A model generated the notes under the pieces. The model did not search any database. It saw nothing but the letters and a program-made list of their open reading frames with translations, and was not told where the DNA came from. Of a stretch of 64,000 nucleotides of DNA, positions 27,245 through 35,639 are shown piece by piece (position 1 is the first letter of the stretch; each line of letters begins with the position of its first letter). Both the position numbers and the translations under genes were made by a program. Origin of the DNA: Nioella nitratireducens (GTDB lineage: Bacteria > Pseudomonadota > Alphaproteobacteria > Rhodobacterales > Rhodobacteraceae); the NCBI RefSeq assembly GCF_001879715.1, contig NZ_MNBW01000007.1, positions 124,001 through 188,000 of the forward strand, given 5' to 3'.

Positions 27245-28210
27245 ATGTCGCATCCCACCGATTTCAACGACCGCATGCTTTCGCTCGGCTTGGCCCGCGT
27301 TTCCGAAGCGGCGGCCATCGCATCCGCCACCCTGATCGGACGCGGCGACGAAAAGGCAGCGGACCAGGCCGCCGTGAATGCGATGCGTGACCAGTTGAAC
27401 ATGCTGGACATCGCCGGTGTGGTCGTGATCGGCGAAGGCGAGCGGGACGAAGCGCCGATGCTGTTCATCGGCGAAGAGGTCGGCACCGGCGAAGGCCCTG
27501 CGGTAGACATCGCGCTCGACCCGCTGGAAGGCACCACCCTGACCGCCAAGGACATGCCGAATGCGCTGACCGTGATTGCCATGGGCCCGCGCGGTTCGAT
27601 GCTGCACGCGCCCGATACCTACATGGAAAAGCTGGCCATCGGGCCGGGCTATCCCGAAGGCATCGTGACCCTTGACATGGACCCCGCCACGCGCGTCTCG
27701 GCGCTGGCCAGCGCGAGGGGCTGCCAGCCCTCTGACATCACCGTCTGCATCCTCGAACGCCCCCGGCACGAGCAGATGATCGAAGACGTCCGCTCCACCG
27801 GCGCCGCGATCCGCCTGATCACCGATGGCGACGTGGCGGGTGTCATGCATTGCGCCGAACCCGATATCACTGGCATCGACATGTATATGGGCCGGGGTGG
27901 CGCACCCGAAGGGGTGCTCGCTGCCGCCGCGCTGAAATGCATGGGCGGGCAGATGTATGGCCAGCTCGTTTTCCGCACCGATGATGAACGCGCCCGCGCC
28001 GCCAAGACCGGCATCACCGATCTGGATCGCATTTATTCCCGCGACGAGATGGTGACCCAGGACGTGATCTTCTCGGCCACCGGCGTCACCAACGGCTCGA
28101 TCCTGAGCGGCATCAAGCGCGAAGTCGGCTGGCTGACCACCGAGACCCTGCTGATGCGCTCCAAGACCGGATCTGTGCGGCGCATGGCCTACCGCAACCC
28201 GCGCCGCTAA
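27245..28210 (+). CDS. glpX: Class II fructose-1,6-bisphosphatase
   Basis: 321 residues, normal GlpX length. It hydrolyses fructose-1,6-bisphosphate (often sedoheptulose-1,7-bisphosphate as well) in gluconeogenesis. Seen: the metal-binding GEGERDEAPMLFIGEEVG, the lithium-sensitive phosphatase block DPLEGTTLTAKD, and GGAPEGVLAAAALKCMGGQMYGQL. It starts 153 bases after hom and ends three bases before recJ, so glpX and recJ are co-transcribed. Fits with PEP synthase and malic enzyme elsewhere in the window as gluconeogenic equipment. Confidence 0.96.
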   Translation: MSHPTDFNDRMLSLGLARVSEAAAIASATLIGRGDEKAADQAAVNAMRDQLNMLDIAGVVVIGEGERDEAPMLFIGEEVGTGEGPAVDIALDPLEGTTLTAKDMPNALTVIAMGPRGSMLHAPDTYMEKLAIGPGYPEGIVTLDMDPATRVSALASARGCQPSDITVCILERPRHEQMIEDVRSTGAAIRLITDGDVAGVMHCAEPDITGIDMYMGRGGAPEGVLAAAALKCMGGQMYGQLVFRTDDERARAAKTGITDLDRIYSRDEMVTQDVIFSATGVTNGSILSGIKREVGWLTTETLLMRSKTGSVRRMAYRNPRR

Positions 28211-28213
28211 GGC

Positions 28214-29959
28214 ATGGCTGATGCGTTTCTAGGGGTCGAGCACTCGGTCACGGGCCGCAAATGGGTCGGCCTGTCGCCGGAGCAGGAGCGTCTTTCCGAA
28301 GCCTTGGCACAACAGGCCGACCTGCCGCCCCCCGTGGCCCGCGTTCTGGCGCGGCGCGGGGTTATGCCAGGGGCTGCGCAAAGCTTCCTCGCCCCGGCCC
28401 TGCGCGACCTGCTACCCGATCCGTTGACCCTGAAAGACATGGGGGCAGCCGCCGCGCGGTTCCTGAACGCGGTGACCGCAGGCCAGCGGATTGCCATCTT
28501 CGCCGACTATGACGTGGATGGCGGCAGTTCGGCTGCACTGCTGATTGACTGGCTCCGCCAGATGGGCCGCCCTGCGACGCTCTACATTCCCGACCGGATC
28601 GACGAGGGCTATGGCCCCAACGAACCGGCGATGGAGGCGCTGGCACGCAACCACGACCTGATCATCTGCGTCGATTGTGGAACCCTGTCCCTCGGGCCGA
28701 TCGCGGCGGCCAAGGGGGCCGATGTGATCGTGCTGGACCATCATCTTGGCGGGGCCGAGTTGCCCGACTGTGTGGCCGTGGTGAACCCCAACCGGCTGGA
28801 CGAAGACGGCGCGCTTGGCCACTTGTGTGCGGCAGGCGTGGTCTTCCTGATGCTGGTCGAAGCCAACAGGCGGCTGCGCACCGAGGGCGTGACAGGCCCC
28901 GACCTGATGGCGATGCTCGACCTCGTGGCGCTGGCAACCGTGGCAGACGTGGCGCAACTGACCGGCGTAAACCGCGCCTTTGTCCGGCAAGGTCTGACCG
29001 TGATGGCCCGCCGTCAGCGCCCCGGCCTTGTGGCGCTGGCCGATGTGTCCCGACTCGACCGGGCCCCCGCCGCCTATCACCTCGGCTTCCTGCTGGGGCC
29101 GCGTGTGAACGCGGGCGGGCGGATCGGCAAGGCAGACCTTGGGGCGCGGCTCTTGTCGACGGACAACATGGCAGAGGCGACCAAGCTGGCGAAGCTGCTG
29201 GACGACCTCAACACCGACCGGCGGGAAATCGAGACCCGCGTGCGCGAAGCGGCGCTGGCGCAGGCCGAGGCCCGTGGGCTGGATGCGCCGCTGGTCTGGG
29301 CCGCCGAAGACGGCTGGCATCCCGGCGTGGTCGGCATCGTCGCCAGCCGCCTGAAAGAAGCCACCAATCGCCCCGCCGTCGTCATCGGCTTCGACGGCGA
29401 CGAGGGCAAGGGGTCGGGCCGGTCGATCACCGGCGTCGATCTTGGCGCCTCGATCCAGAAGCTCGCAGCCGAAGGATTGATCACCAAGGGCGGCGGCCAC
29501 CGGATGGCGGCAGGGCTCAGCCTGACGCGCGCGCAACTGGACCCAGCCATGGCCCGGCTGAGCGAATTGCTCGGCAAGCAGGGCGCGGGCGATGCGGGCC
29601 CTGCCGATCTGCGCATTGACGGCCTGCTGATGCCCGGCGGCGCCACGGTCGCGTTGATCGAACACCTCGACGCCGCTGGTCCCTTTGGTGCCGGGGCATC
29701 TGCCCCCCGCTTCGCCTTTCCGGCGCAGACCATTCGTTTCACCAAGCCGGTGGGCGACGGGCACCTGAAACTGAGTGTCTCGGACGGTGGCCCGGTGGTG
29801 CTGGACGCCATCGCCTTCAACGCCCGCGCCACGGGTCTGGCCGACGCGCTGGAGGCCCATAATGGCCGCCCGTTCAACCTTGTCGGCCGCATCGAAGTGA
29901 ACCACTGGAACGGCCGCCAGACAGTGCAATTGCGCCTCGAAGATGCCGCCCCCGCCTGA
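28214..29959 (+). CDS. recJ: Single-stranded-DNA exonuclease RecJ
   Basis: 581 residues. A 5'-to-3' ssDNA exonuclease in recombination, base-excision and mismatch repair. Seen: DHH-family motif I FADYDVDGGSSAALLID (near residue 98), motif III VIVLDHHLGG (near 174), the DHHA1 region (GRSITGVDLGASIQ ... GGGHRMAAG) and a C-terminal OB-like domain ending in NGRQTVQLRLEDA. The first motif reads DVDGGSS, where DVDGxTS is usual. Translation probably coupled to glpX. A weak five-pair hairpin follows the stop. Confidence 0.95.
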   Translation: MADAFLGVEHSVTGRKWVGLSPEQERLSEALAQQADLPPPVARVLARRGVMPGAAQSFLAPALRDLLPDPLTLKDMGAAAARFLNAVTAGQRIAIFADYDVDGGSSAALLIDWLRQMGRPATLYIPDRIDEGYGPNEPAMEALARNHDLIICVDCGTLSLGPIAAAKGADVIVLDHHLGGAELPDCVAVVNPNRLDEDGALGHLCAAGVVFLMLVEANRRLRTEGVTGPDLMAMLDLVALATVADVAQLTGVNRAFVRQGLTVMARRQRPGLVALADVSRLDRAPAAYHLGFLLGPRVNAGGRIGKADLGARLLSTDNMAEATKLAKLLDDLNTDRREIETRVREAALAQAEARGLDAPLVWAAEDGWHPGVVGIVASRLKEATNRPAVVIGFDGDEGKGSGRSITGVDLGASIQKLAAEGLITKGGGHRMAAGLSLTRAQLDPAMARLSELLGKQGAGDAGPADLRIDGLLMPGGATVALIEHLDAAGPFGAGASAPRFAFPAQTIRFTKPVGDGHLKLSVSDGGPVVLDAIAFNARATGLADALEAHNGRPFNLVGRIEVNHWNGRQTVQLRLEDAAPA

Positions 29960-29994
29960 GCCGAAAAAAGTTGTCGGCAGGTTGATTTTACCCC

Positions 29995-30023
29995 TTGCAC
30001 GCCCCCCGGCCTTTTCATAAACA
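29995..30023 (+). promoter_or_regulatory. Promoter for tRNA-Glu
   Basis: TTGCAC at 29995-30000, a 17-base spacer, and TAAACA at 30018-30023. The spacing is ideal, and the tRNA begins about 47 bases after the expected start of transcription. Confidence 0.55.
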
Positions 30024-30076
30024 CCGCCTCACGCCAACGGGATGCGGTTGAACCATCCCCATCGGCGCATCTGAGT

Positions 30077-30151
30077 GGCCCGTTCGTCTATCGGTTAGGA
30101 CGCCAGGTTTTCAACCTGGAAAGAGGGGTTCGATTCCCCTACGGGCTGCCA
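30077..30151 (+). tRNA. tRNA-Glu (anticodon TTC)
   Basis: A full cloverleaf can be drawn. The acceptor stem is GGCCCGT with ACGGGCT (first pair G-U). The anticodon arm is CCAGG-TTTTCAA-CCTGG with anticodon TTC at 30110-30112. The T arm contains GGTTCGATTCC. The discriminator base is G and the CCA end is encoded (30149-30151). Confidence 0.97.
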
Positions 30152-30399
30152 CTTCTCTACAAAAATCTCTCTTGTTCCGGACCTTATCGACTGGAATGCC
30201 CCGTTCCAACGTGCCGCATGCGGCTGGCGGCGCGCACATGGCCGCGTGCCTGAAGCCCCCTGCGCGATCCACAGATCTCTGGCAGGTCTACCGGCATCGC
30301 AGCCGCTTTGCCGCCATCCCAGGGTTCGCACCCCTGCATTGACCCACGTCATTCCCCTGCCTGTGCATCCAGCCCATGCTGGGCAGAGGGAGGATGACG

Positions 30400-32085
30400 A
30401 TGACAGTGGATTCAAACAGCCCCGACCCATGGAAAGAGGCCCGCGCCCTGATTGATGCGCCGGGCGGCAGTGTCAACATCGCGCACGAGGCCGTGGACCG
30501 CCATGTCGCGCAGGGCCACGGCGCCACGGTGGCGATGCTCTGGCTTGGCAAGGATGGCAGCAGGCGCCCGTTGAGCTACGGCGCCCTGTCCGACGCCTCT
30601 GCCCGGATGGCCAATGTGCTGACCGCGCATGGTCTGACCAAGGGCGACAGCGTGTTCGCCCTGATGGGGCGGGTGCCGGATCTCTACATCACAGCCCTTG
30701 GCACGCTAAAGGCCGGCATGGTTTTCACCCCCCTCTTTTCCGCCTTCGGACCGGAGCCGATCCAGACCCGGATGGAAATCGGCAGCGCCAACGTTCTGGT
30801 CACGACAGCGCAACTCTACAGGCGCAAGATAGCGGCGTGGCGCGACCAGATACCGTCCCTCAAACTGGTGCTGATCCTTGGCGACGAGGCCCCCGAAGGC
30901 TGTGTCGCGCTTGACCCGGCGATGGCCGCCGCATCGCCCAGCTTTGAAACCGTGCACACAGAGCCGGAAGACCCGGCGCTGATCCACTTCACCTCTGGCA
31001 CCACGGGCAAGCCCAAAGGCGCGGTGCATGTCCACAACGCGGTCGTCTATCACGCCTTTTCAGGACGCCACGCGCTCGATCTGACGCCCGGCACCATCTA
31101 TTGGTGCACGGCTGATCCCGGCTGGGTCACGGGAACGTCCTACGGCATCATTGCGCCGCTGGTGAACCGGGTCACGATGATCGTGGACGAGGCGGAATTC
31201 GACCTCGACCGCTGGTATGCCACGGTTCAGAACGAAAAGGTCGAGGTCTGGTATTCCGCGCCCACTGCCATCCGGATGATGATGCGATCGGGGGCCGAGG
31301 CTGCCGCGCCCTATGATTTTTCGTCGCTGCGGTTTCTGGCCAGCGTCGGCGAACCGCTGAACCCCGAGGCCGTGATCTGGAGTGAAAAAGTCTTCGGGCA
31401 GCCCTTCCATGACAATTGGTGGCAAACCGAGACAGGCGGCGTCATGATCGCCAACAGGCCGGGCATGGCGGTGCGTCCGGGGTCCATGGGCAAACCCATG
31501 CCGGGGATCGAGGCCGGGATCGTCGAGCACACCGATGCGGGCCTTGAGCCGCTTGGCACCGGCAAGGTGGGGGAACTGGCGCTGCGGCCCGGATGGCCCT
31601 CGATGATGCGGGCCTACCTTCATGAACAGGCGCGCTACGACAAGTGCTTTGCCGATGGGTGGTACCTGTCCGGCGACCTCGCCATGCGCGACGCCGATGG
31701 CTATTTCTGGTTCGTGGGGCGGGCCGATGACCTGATCAAGACGTCGGGCCACCTGATCGGCCCGTTCGAGGTGGAAAGTGCCCTGATCGAACATCCGGCG
31801 GTGGCCGAAGCGGGTGTCATCGGCATTCCCGACGAAACCGCCGGGGAAGTCGTGAAAGCCTATGTCACGCTCAACCCCGGCTATCAGCCCGATGCGACGC
31901 TGGAAAAGGAATTGCGCGGCCACGCCCGCAAGAAACTGGGCCCCGCCGTCGCCCCGCGCGAGGTCATCTTCCGCACCACTCTGCCAAAGACACGCTCGGG
32001 AAAGATCATGCGACGACTTTTGAAGGCACGCGAACTTGGCTTGCCCGAAGGCGACATCTCGACTCTGGAGACCGATGAATCATGA
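30400..32085 (+). CDS. AMP-forming acetyl-CoA synthetase-like ligase (AcsA type)
   Basis: 561 residues from ATG 30400, chosen because GAGGGAGG ends six bases upstream; an ATG six bases earlier has no spacing. It is of the shorter AcsA type (Bacillus-like, about 570 residues). Seen: [16 protein letters not shown], the acetate-pocket block [35 protein letters not shown] and the acetylatable lysine in [14 protein letters not shown]. It makes acetyl- (or another short acyl-) CoA or adenylate. The stop overlaps the fused E1 gene (ATGA), so it is the first gene of a four-gene set with E1, E2 and ACP. Loading the ACP instead of CoA is an untested possibility. Confidence 0.85.
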   Translation: MTVDSNSPDPWKEARALIDAPGGSVNIAHEAVDRHVAQGHGATVAMLWLGKDGSRRPLSYGALSDASARMANVLTAHGLTKGDSVFALMGRVPDLYITALGTLKAGMVFTPLFSAFGPEPIQTRMEIGSANVLVTTAQLYRRKIAAWRDQIPSLKLVLILGDEAPEGCVALDPAMAAASPSFETVHTEPEDPALIHFTSGTTGKPKGAVHVHNAVVYHAFSGRHALDLTPGTIYWCTADPGWVTGTSYGIIAPLVNRVTMIVDEAEFDLDRWYATVQNEKVEVWYSAPTAIRMMMRSGAEAAAPYDFSSLRFLASVGEPLNPEAVIWSEKVFGQPFHDNWWQTETGGVMIANRPGMAVRPGSMGKPMPGIEAGIVEHTDAGLEPLGTGKVGELALRPGWPSMMRAYLHEQARYDKCFADGWYLSGDLAMRDADGYFWFVGRADDLIKTSGHLIGPFEVESALIEHPAVAEAGVIGIPDETAGEVVKAYVTLNPGYQPDATLEKELRGHARKKLGPAVAPREVIFRTTLPKTRSGKIMRRLLKARELGLPEGDISTLETDES

Positions 32086-34079
32086 GTAGCGCAACCAAGC
32101 CCCGCCTGAACCGCGACCATGTCTTGTCGCTGCTGTCCGACATGATCCGTGTGCGCAAGTTCGAGGACAAATGCGCCGAGATGTACACTCAGGAAAAGAT
32201 TCGCGGTTTCCTGCACCTCTATGACGGGGAAGAAGCCATCGCTGCCGGGATCATCCCGCTGTTGACCGAGGATGACCGGGTCGTGGCGACCTATCGCGAA
32301 CACGGGCACGCCCTGCTGCGCGGGCTGCCGATGTCGGAGATCATGGCCGAGATGTATGGCAAGATCGAAGGTTGCTCGCGCGGGCGTGGCGGCTCGATGC
32401 ACCTGTTCAACGCAGGGCGCAATTTCTACGGCGGCAATGCCATCGTCGGCGGCGGCCTGCCATTGGCGGGCGGTCTTGCCCTGCGCGACCGGATGGTTGA
32501 CGAGGCCAATGTGACCGCCTGTTTCTTCGGTGAAGGCGCCGTGGCGGAGGGAGAATTTCACGAAACCCTGAACCTCGCCGCCCTGTGGGATCTTCCGGTA
32601 CTTTTTGTGTGCGAGAACAACGGCTACGCGATGGGATCGGCATTAACCCGAACCGAGGCGGAACCCGACATCAGCAAGAAGGCCGGATGCTATGGCATCG
32701 AATCCGTTGAGGTTGACGGCATGGACGTGGTCGCGGTCGAGGCCGCGGCGCGCAAGGCCATCGCCACCATCCGCGAGACGGGGCGGCCGGTCTTTCTGGA
32801 ATGCCGCACCTATCGGTTCCGAGCCCATTCCATGTTCGATGCCCAGCTTTACCGCCCAAAGGACGAGGTTGCGGACTGGCGCAAACGCGGACCGATCGTG
32901 CAGTTCCAGACATGGCTGCTGGACAATAAGCTGATCCACCCCGAAGACGTCGCCCGGATCGAAGCCGAGGCGGACTCGGAGATCGCGCAAGCCGTGGCCT
33001 TTGCCGAGGCGGGCCGACTGGAGCCGCTGGAGATGCTCGACCAGCACGTGCTCGGCCCGCAGCCTGAACCGCCCGCCGCGATATCTCCATCGGGCAAGAC
33101 GGTCGAGATGACCTATCGCGAGGCGATGAAACAAGCGATCCGCGACGCGATGATCCGCGACGACCGCGTTTTCCTGATGGGCGAGGATGTAGGGGCCTAT
33201 GGCGGCTGCTACGCGGTTTCCAAGGGATTGATGGATGAGTTCGGCGAGGCGCGCATTCGGGACACACCCCTGTCGGAATCGGGCTTTACCGGTGCGGGCA
33301 TCGGGGCCGCCGCCGCCGGAATGCGTCCGATTGTCGAGTTGATGACGGTGAATTTCTCTCTGCTGGCGCTCGACGCGATCATGAACACCGCCGCCACGAT
33401 CCGGCACATGTCTGGCGGGCAGTTCGGTGTGCCGGTGGTCATCCGCATGGCGACCGGGGCTGGCAAACAGTTGGCGGCGCAGCATTCCCACAGCCTTGAG
33501 GGCTGGTATGCGCATATTCCCGGCCTCAAGGTTTTGGCTCCGGCCACCGTGGCGGACGCCCGCGGCATGTTGTGGACCGCGCTGCAAGATCCCGACCCGG
33601 TGCTGATCTTTGAAAACGTCATGCTGTACAACCGGGCCGAGCGGATCGACGCCAAGGCTGGCCCGGTCGATATCGCGCGGGCCGCCGTGCGCCGCGAGGG
33701 GCGTGATCTGACCCTGATCACCTACGGCGGATCGCTGTTCAAGACATTGGAAGCCGCCGAGGTCTTGGCCGCCGACGGGATCGACGCCGAGGTGATCGAC
33801 CTGCGCAGCCTGCGGCCGCTGGACGATCATACGATCATGGCCTCGCTCGCCCATACCCGTCGCGCCGTGATCGTGGACGAAGGCTGGCGCAGCGGATCGC
33901 TTGCGGCGGAAATTTCCGCCCGGATCATGGAGCAATCCTTCTGGACCCTCGATGCGCCGGTGGGGCGGGTGTGCTCTGCCGAGGTGCCGATCCCCTATGC
34001 CAAACACTTGGAAGACGCCGCCATTCCGCAGGTGCCCGTCATCGTGGCGATGGCGAAATCGGCCATGGGGCAAGGCTGA
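32082..34079 (+). CDS. Fused alpha/beta E1 component of a 2-oxoacid (or ketose) dehydrogenase
   Basis: 665 residues, with both E1 subunits in one chain. The alpha part (1-330) has [11 protein letters not shown] and the thiamine-diphosphate site [12 protein letters not shown] ... [10 protein letters not shown] (residues 148-185), with Glu where GDG is common. The beta part (about 345-665) has [55 protein letters not shown] and [14 protein letters not shown]. It decarboxylates a 2-oxo substrate, or splits a ketose, and passes the unit to a lipoyl arm. It overlaps the ligase (ATGA) and the E2 gene (TGATG). Pyruvate or acetoin would be the default guess; the ACP downstream raises other options. 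Confidence 0.88.
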   Translation: MSSATKPRLNRDHVLSLLSDMIRVRKFEDKCAEMYTQEKIRGFLHLYDGEEAIAAGIIPLLTEDDRVVATYREHGHALLRGLPMSEIMAEMYGKIEGCSRGRGGSMHLFNAGRNFYGGNAIVGGGLPLAGGLALRDRMVDEANVTACFFGEGAVAEGEFHETLNLAALWDLPVLFVCENNGYAMGSALTRTEAEPDISKKAGCYGIESVEVDGMDVVAVEAAARKAIATIRETGRPVFLECRTYRFRAHSMFDAQLYRPKDEVADWRKRGPIVQFQTWLLDNKLIHPEDVARIEAEADSEIAQAVAFAEAGRLEPLEMLDQHVLGPQPEPPAAISPSGKTVEMTYREAMKQAIRDAMIRDDRVFLMGEDVGAYGGCYAVSKGLMDEFGEARIRDTPLSESGFTGAGIGAAAAGMRPIVELMTVNFSLLALDAIMNTAATIRHMSGGQFGVPVVIRMATGAGKQLAAQHSHSLEGWYAHIPGLKVLAPATVADARGMLWTALQDPDPVLIFENVMLYNRAERIDAKAGPVDIARAAVRREGRDLTLITYGGSLFKTLEAAEVLAADGIDAEVIDLRSLRPLDDHTIMASLAHTRRAVIVDEGWRSGSLAAEISARIMEQSFWTLDAPVGRVCSAEVPIPYAKHLEDAAIPQVPVIVAMAKSAMGQG

Positions 34080-35284
34080 TGGGACTCTTTTCAATGCCGT
34101 CCCTCGGGGCTGACATGGATGCAGGCAAACTGGTCGAATGGCTGGTGGAACCGGGCGACACGGTCGCGCGCGGGGATATCGTGGCAGTGGTCGAAACCCA
34201 GAAAGGCGCAATCGAGATCGAATGTTTCGAGGCCGGAGTGGTGCAGAACCTTCTGGCCGAGCTTGGTACCGAATTGCCCGTCGGAGCGCCCTTGGCCATG
34301 ATCCTGGCAGAAGGAGAGGCCCCGCCCGCAGACAGCCCCGCCAAAGCGACCGCCCCCTCCCCGCCAGCGCCCCCTGCCGAGGTGACGCCACCCCCCGCCC
34401 CGAGCGCCCCCGTCACAGCGTCTGCCACAAACGCCCCGGTCCCCGCCGTGGCCGCGTCGCCCCCCGCCCCTGACGGCACGCCGCCCAGTTCCCCCGCCGC
34501 CCGTTTGCGCGCCCGCGAGCTAAAGGTCGATCTGGCGACCGTCACCGGCAGTGGCCCGGGCGGCGCGGTGCGGTTGGTGGACGTGGAACGTTTGGCCGGG
34601 GCGCCGCCCGCGCGGTCGCCGCAAGAGGAAATGCGCCGGGCCATTGCGGCCGCGATGACCCGCTCCAAGCAGACCATTCCGCATTTCTACATGTCCCAAA
34701 CGATGGACCTGCATCCGGCCATGACATGGCTGGCCACCCGAAACGAGGGCCGCCCGCCAGCAGAACGCATCCTGCTCGGGGCGCTCTTTGTCCGGGCGAT
34801 GGTGCGCGCGGCAGTCAAGGTGCCCAGCCTCAACGGTCAGGTCAACGAAGACGGGTTCATCGCCTCGGGGCCGGTCCATGCCGGGCTGGCCGTCGCCCTG
34901 CGCGGCGGCGGGCTGGTGGCACCGGCAATCCTTGACGCCGAAACGCTGGATCTTGATGCCACCATGGCCGCGATGCGCGATCTGGTGACGCGCGCGCGCG
35001 CCGGGCGGCTGCGGAACCGTGAAATGACCGAAGGAACGATCACCCTGTCCAGTGTCGGCGAGAGCGGCCCCGAAAGCATGACCGGCGTGATCTTCCCGCC
35101 GCAGGCGGCGCTTGTCGGGATCGGAGCGCCACAAGTGAGGCCATGGGTCATTGGCGACAGCATTCAGCCGCGCCATGTGGTGACCATCACGCTCTCGGCC
35201 GATCATCGCGCCAATGACGGGCGTCAGGCAGCCCGCTTCATCGCCGCGTTCGAATCCCAGCTCTCAGCCCCGGAGGCCCTATGA
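34079..35284 (+). CDS. Lipoyl-dependent E2 acyltransferase
   Basis: 401 residues from ATG 34079 (TGATG overlap with E1). Domains: an N-terminal lipoyl domain (1-78) with the lipoylated Lys42 in VETQKGAIEIE; an Ala/Pro/Thr linker (about 80-138); a small E1/E3-binding domain (ARLRARELKVDLATVTGSGPGGAV, about 143-166); and a CAT-like catalytic core ending with the active-site motif DHRANDGRQAARFI. It receives the acyl unit from E1 and transfers it to CoA, or perhaps to the ACP encoded next. No E3 (lipoamide dehydrogenase) gene is present, so either a shared E3 is used or the chemistry is non-oxidative. Its stop overlaps the ACP start (ATGA). Confidence 0.9.
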   Translation: MGLFSMPSLGADMDAGKLVEWLVEPGDTVARGDIVAVVETQKGAIEIECFEAGVVQNLLAELGTELPVGAPLAMILAEGEAPPADSPAKATAPSPPAPPAEVTPPPAPSAPVTASATNAPVPAVAASPPAPDGTPPSSPAARLRARELKVDLATVTGSGPGGAVRLVDVERLAGAPPARSPQEEMRRAIAAAMTRSKQTIPHFYMSQTMDLHPAMTWLATRNEGRPPAERILLGALFVRAMVRAAVKVPSLNGQVNEDGFIASGPVHAGLAVALRGGGLVAPAILDAETLDLDATMAAMRDLVTRARAGRLRNREMTEGTITLSSVGESGPESMTGVIFPPQAALVGIGAPQVRPWVIGDSIQPRHVVTITLSADHRANDGRQAARFIAAFESQLSAPEAL

Positions 35285-35526
35285 CCCACGCAGACCTACG
35301 CGCCGCTTTTCTGGACACCCTGTGCAATGTCGCCCCCGACATCGACCCCGCGACCGTCGAGGACGACGAGCATATTCAGGATGACCTCGGACTCGACTCG
35401 ATGGACGTTCTCAACCTCGTGACGGCCTTGCACGAAATCCTCGGCGTGGACATACCCGAGGCCGACTACCCCCAGATCGCCACGCCTGCGCAGGCGGTGG
35501 CCTATCTTGCCAAGCGGTTGGGTTAG
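35281..35526 (+). CDS. Stand-alone acyl carrier protein
   Basis: 81 residues of the ACP/PCP family. The phosphopantetheine attachment site is Ser40 in DDLGLDSMDVLNLV. The protein is acidic, with four helices expected and the downstream helix III region VDIPEADYPQIAT. It is not the fatty-acid-synthesis AcpP, which normally sits by fabF and has the GADSLDTVE motif. It overlaps the E2 gene (ATGA) and is the last gene of the set. Its presence implies that an acyl or two-carbon unit is carried on a pantetheine arm, loaded by E2 or by the ligase. Confidence 0.9.
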   Translation: MTHADLRAAFLDTLCNVAPDIDPATVEDDEHIQDDLGLDSMDVLNLVTALHEILGVDIPEADYPQIATPAQAVAYLAKRLG

Positions 35527-35635
35527 AGCGTGGTGCGGTCTTTCGCAATCACGCCCCCCGCTCTAACCTGTTGATGTCGCATGTCCGAGGAACACAAAAC
35601 CGGTTCCCGCTTTTGCACGACATGCTCCAGGCGCG
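35521..35635. repeat. Intergenic palindromic repeat (alphaproteobacterial REP/RIME-like)
   Basis: Perfect 10-base arms GGTTAGAGCG (35521-35530) and CGCTCTAACC (35559-35568) are followed by a second, imperfect dyad centred on AACCGGTT at 35598-35605, with GCATGTCC on the left and GACATGCTCC on the right. The second part matches in style the common palindromic element of rhizobial genomes that ends in GAGCATG. The first arm covers the end of the ACP gene, including its stop codon. It may also form the transcript end. Confidence 0.65.
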
Positions 35636-35639
35636 GCGC

